Source: CAVOXO01 sp963700425 (GTDB lineage Bacteria > Actinomycetota > Acidimicrobiia > Acidimicrobiales > Microtrichaceae). Taken from it: DNA of 64,000 nt. The notes beneath the pieces were generated by a model. The model worked only from the letters and a program-made list of their open reading frames with translations, was not told the origin of the DNA and ran no database searches. Location of the stretch: the NCBI GenBank assembly GCA_963700425.1, contig CAVOXO010000005.1:1-64000 (forward strand), given 5' to 3'. Both the position numbers and the translations under genes were made by a program. Shown piece after piece: positions 63,001-64,000 of this stretch (within the stretch, counting starts at the first letter, position 1; every line of letters starts with the position of its first letter).

Positions 63001-63805
63001 GGGCGGCTCCGGCGGCCGCGGTGGGCGGGGTCCCGACGAAGGGTGCCTTGAGAAGGAAGGTGAGGGTGGCGAGCGAACCGGCGATCGTCCACACCAGGGT
63101 CTGGATCCGACGGACGGGTATGCCCAACAGGCGGGCGCGGTCGGGGTTCTCCGACGCGGCCCTCACTGCGGCCCCCACCCGGGTCCGAGCGAGGAACCAC
63201 CCCACTGCGCCGACGACGAGGGGCACGGTCATGAGGATCAGGAGGTGATCGCCGGTGATGACGTCGACGCCGAGCGAGAACTGCGTGGAGGTCAGCGGCG
63301 TCTCGAAACCACCGAGGGTGACGACCCCGCTGTCGCCGAAGACCAGCGGGGGCAACAACAGCTCGACTCCGCCGAGGACCTGGGCGAGCCCGATCGTCGC
63401 CACGCTGAGCACCAGCCGTGAGCTGTTCTCGAAACGGCGGATCACCATGACGTCGACGAGGAGGCCGACGGCCGCTCCGGTGAGGACCCCGATCGCCAGG
63501 GCGACGCCGTAGTTCCATCCCCACACCAGGAACAGCCGTGCCGCGGTGAGGCCGGTCGCCGCGCCCATCGCGCCGTACGCGAAGTTGACCACCCGGTTCG
63601 TCCGATAGATGAGGATCAGCCCCACCGCCGTGAGCGCGGTGGCCGATCCGAGGATGGCGCCGGAGACCACTCGGCCCACCGGCGCGCCCTGCGGCAACAC
63701 CAGCGCCGCGACGAACCAACCCAGACCCAGCAACGCGGCGGCCACTGCCCAGCGCCGGGGCCGGGGCAGGTCGTCGAATCGGGCACCGAGGTCGGCGGCG
63801 TTCAC
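60065..63805 (-). CDS. Four-in-one branched-chain amino acid ABC transporter (LivH-LivM-LivF-LivG fusion)
   Basis: One intact frame of 1246 residues. Residues 1 to about 345 are a LivH-like permease (AILGSATALTAVGLILIYRT, NRVVNFAYGAMGA). About 365-690 is a LivM-like permease (TGWNGQLSLGQFALVGVGA). About 710-960 is a LivF-like ATPase (Walker A GTNGAGKST near 743, LSGGEQQQLALAMTLL, VLIDELSLGL). About 985-1240 is a LivG-like ATPase (GQNGAGKTTLMDCISGF near 1018, signature altered to LSTGTRRIVELACL, LLCLDEPSAGV). Such importers take branched-chain amino acids or other small acids and amides. GTG 63805 overlaps the stop of the binding-protein gene. Confidence 0.9.
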   Translation of the reverse strand: MNAADLGARFDDLPRPRRWAVAAALLGLGWFVAALVLPQGAPVGRVVSGAILGSATALTAVGLILIYRTNRVVNFAYGAMGAATGLTAARLFLVWGWNYGVALAIGVLTGAAVGLLVDVMVIRRFENSSRLVLSVATIGLAQVLGGVELLLPPLVFGDSGVVTLGGFETPLTSTQFSLGVDVITGDHLLILMTVPLVVGAVGWFLARTRVGAAVRAASENPDRARLLGIPVRRIQTLVWTIAGSLATLTFLLKAPFVGTPPTAAAGAALLLPALAAAVVARMESLPVACAAALVLGAVDQIVRWNTSRSPALADVVLLVVILGALLIQRGPSSRARAGDDGWSERATHGPVPRELKNLPEVRWAARIALAALALVAVVAPLVVSPSVVNTLSIACIWGMVGVSLVVLTGWNGQLSLGQFALVGVGAIVAGNLMNRWEIDYFLILVVSAGAAALVSLLLGFPALRISGPFLGVVTLAFAVVLDGYVLNPNVFPELIPETVERPVLLQRWRMEDESVAYWVTLAALVGVMFAAAGVRRSRSGRAMIANRDNSRAAAAMAVPGRRTALGGFVFSGAITGLAGGLHVMLLHGARAGSYQPQDSVDAFASATIGGVSSVIGSVAGTAGLRGLRDAADPGVRLLLMGTGLLVVLWALPGGLAGAALSLRDRALALIARRRHIQVAGFPSEGDPEPSAAVSPAVPPARHDEPLGDAVSCRGVDVSYGQLQVLFGANLDVDDGEMVALLGTNGAGKSTLLKALCGLVPSRGDLRLGGVDISGRRPEQIVRDGLVMMPGGRSIFPTVTVADHLRLATWTFHADTDRIRTDTAEVMELFPSLRKRVDTMAGDLSGGEQQQLALAMTLLLRPRVVLIDELSLGLAPLIVGQLIDVVRRLNASGVTIVIVEQSVNVALTLAERAVFLEKGQVRFEGATSELLDRPDILRSVFLEGAGAMSEDAGEAAVDAATDNAPAPSHDTGGERGVVVDLRPVLECRSVERRFGGVIAVDHVDLEVRPGEIVGLVGQNGAGKTTLMDCISGFLPIDDGRIVFRDHDITDWQPFERARGRLGRSFQEARLFPSLTVEETILVAGARLAAPSSMVSDTFGQPATFESELAARRRVAGIVEMLGLGDYRDTLTTSLSTGTRRIVELACLVAEDPVLLCLDEPSAGVAQREAEALGPLLVRIRDETGAAMVVIEHDMPLLASMCDRMVAMDLGRIIAQGPPAEVLADDLVIAAYLGDDSAAIHRSGAGVG

Positions 63806-63824
63806 CGGTTCACCGGTTCACCCG
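63801..63824. repeat. 8-bp tandem repeat at the binding-protein stop / permease start
   Basis: Read on the - strand, CCGGTGAA occurs twice in a row and once more with one mismatch. The last unit contains both the TGA of the binding-protein gene and the GTG of the fused transporter (GTGA overlap). Because the unit is 8 bp, TGA falls in each of the three frames. Confidence 0.85.
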
Positions 63825-64000
63825 AGGGGAACTTCCCGATGGGATAGCGGTTCTTCCCGCCGGAGGGGTCGATCCAGGCGCCGCGTTCGCGGTTGAAGGG
63901 CGAGACCGCCGACGCCGAGTAGAACACCTCCCGGGCGTCCTGGCTGGTGGAGTAGTCGCCGGGACCGAACTTCCATGTCCCCAGGAATCCGCTGCGCCCC
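63802..64000 (-). CDS. ABC transporter substrate-binding protein, C-terminal end (runs off the window)
   Basis: The last 65 residues of a protein read GFLGTWKFGPGDYSTSQDAR, VFYSASAVSPFNRERGAWID and PSGGKNRYPIGKFPSGEP, then stop. Its stop overlaps the GTG of the LivHMFG fusion, and repeated aromatic/Gly-rich ends of this sort fit type 1 periplasmic binding proteins of the branched-chain amino acid family. Identification rests mainly on context. Confidence 0.65.
   Translation of the reverse strand, partial: GRSGFLGTWKFGPGDYSTSQDAREVFYSASAVSPFNRERGAWIDPSGGKNRYPIGKFPSGEPVNR

Noticed and set aside
1..64000. CRISPR array, tRNA or rRNA gene, replication origin
   Set aside because: No regularly spaced repeats, no cloverleaf-like sequence and no DnaA-box cluster were noticed on reading; a covariance-model scan would be needed to exclude small RNAs.

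Overview
The window is a very GC-rich bacterial chromosome segment. Gene content points to Actinomycetota, probably class Acidimicrobiia: F420/deazaflavin-dependent (Ddn-type) proteins, DUF222/HNH (REP13E12-like) genes, an SCO6745-family protein, PadR and TetR regulators, frequent GTG starts, ATGA/GTGA gene overlaps and several apparently leaderless promoters. This placement is inference from gene families; no rRNA, tRNA, CRISPR array or replication origin is visible.

Layout. 0-9.2 kb: the tail of a diiron protein, a GNAT-like protein, then a UBP-type zinc finger, a membrane histidine kinase and a receiver/flavoprotein fusion on the + strand. A second kinase plus receiver/flavoprotein operon lies on the - strand, tail to tail with the first, with an alpha/beta hydrolase between them. 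In both flavoprotein copies the glutaredoxin-like CxxC reads SxxS and the thioredoxin-reductase CxxC is also missing. This is the best candidate for an undescribed system. 9.3-25.5 kb: a cation transporter, an SRPBCC protein, FAD oxidoreductases including a Baeyer-Villiger-type monooxygenase, an HNH-gene remnant carrying a clean 0.8 kb insertion with two small overlapping genes, an HD-GYP/LuxR regulator, a PadR/membrane protein pair, a complete HNH gene, an SDR, a Ddn-like protein, a Kelch lipoprotein, and a methyltransferase/TetR divergon with striking operators.

25.5-42.9 kb: hydrolase, MDR dehydrogenase, Phd/PIN toxin-antitoxin pair, SDR, a large RCC1 beta-propeller lipoprotein, a DUF2786 protein, a molybdopterin oxidoreductase, a third HNH gene, a GH5 glycosidase lipoprotein, a VWA lipoprotein, another SDR, a second Ddn-like protein, and an ArsR/AHSA1 pair. 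43-51 kb: an ABC export system (FtsX-like permease plus ATPase) in one operon with a NarL-type kinase, a convergent LuxR response regulator, a second cation transporter and the complete diiron paralogue. 50.8-64 kb: a doubly deleted SDR, a tandem-HTH protein, an MFS stub, a metallophosphoesterase, an overlapping operon of haloalkane dehalogenase, SRPBCC and a sulfatase/DJ-1 fusion, an arylsulfatase, and a branched-chain amino acid ABC transporter in which LivH, LivM, LivF and LivG are one polypeptide.

Quality note. About twenty genes are interrupted by frameshifts that leave the protein recognisable in another frame, more than 40 breaks in all, mostly single-base insertions in G/C runs. Other genes of 880-1250 codons are intact. 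I read most of these breaks as assembly errors and give whole-gene spans with approximate break positions.
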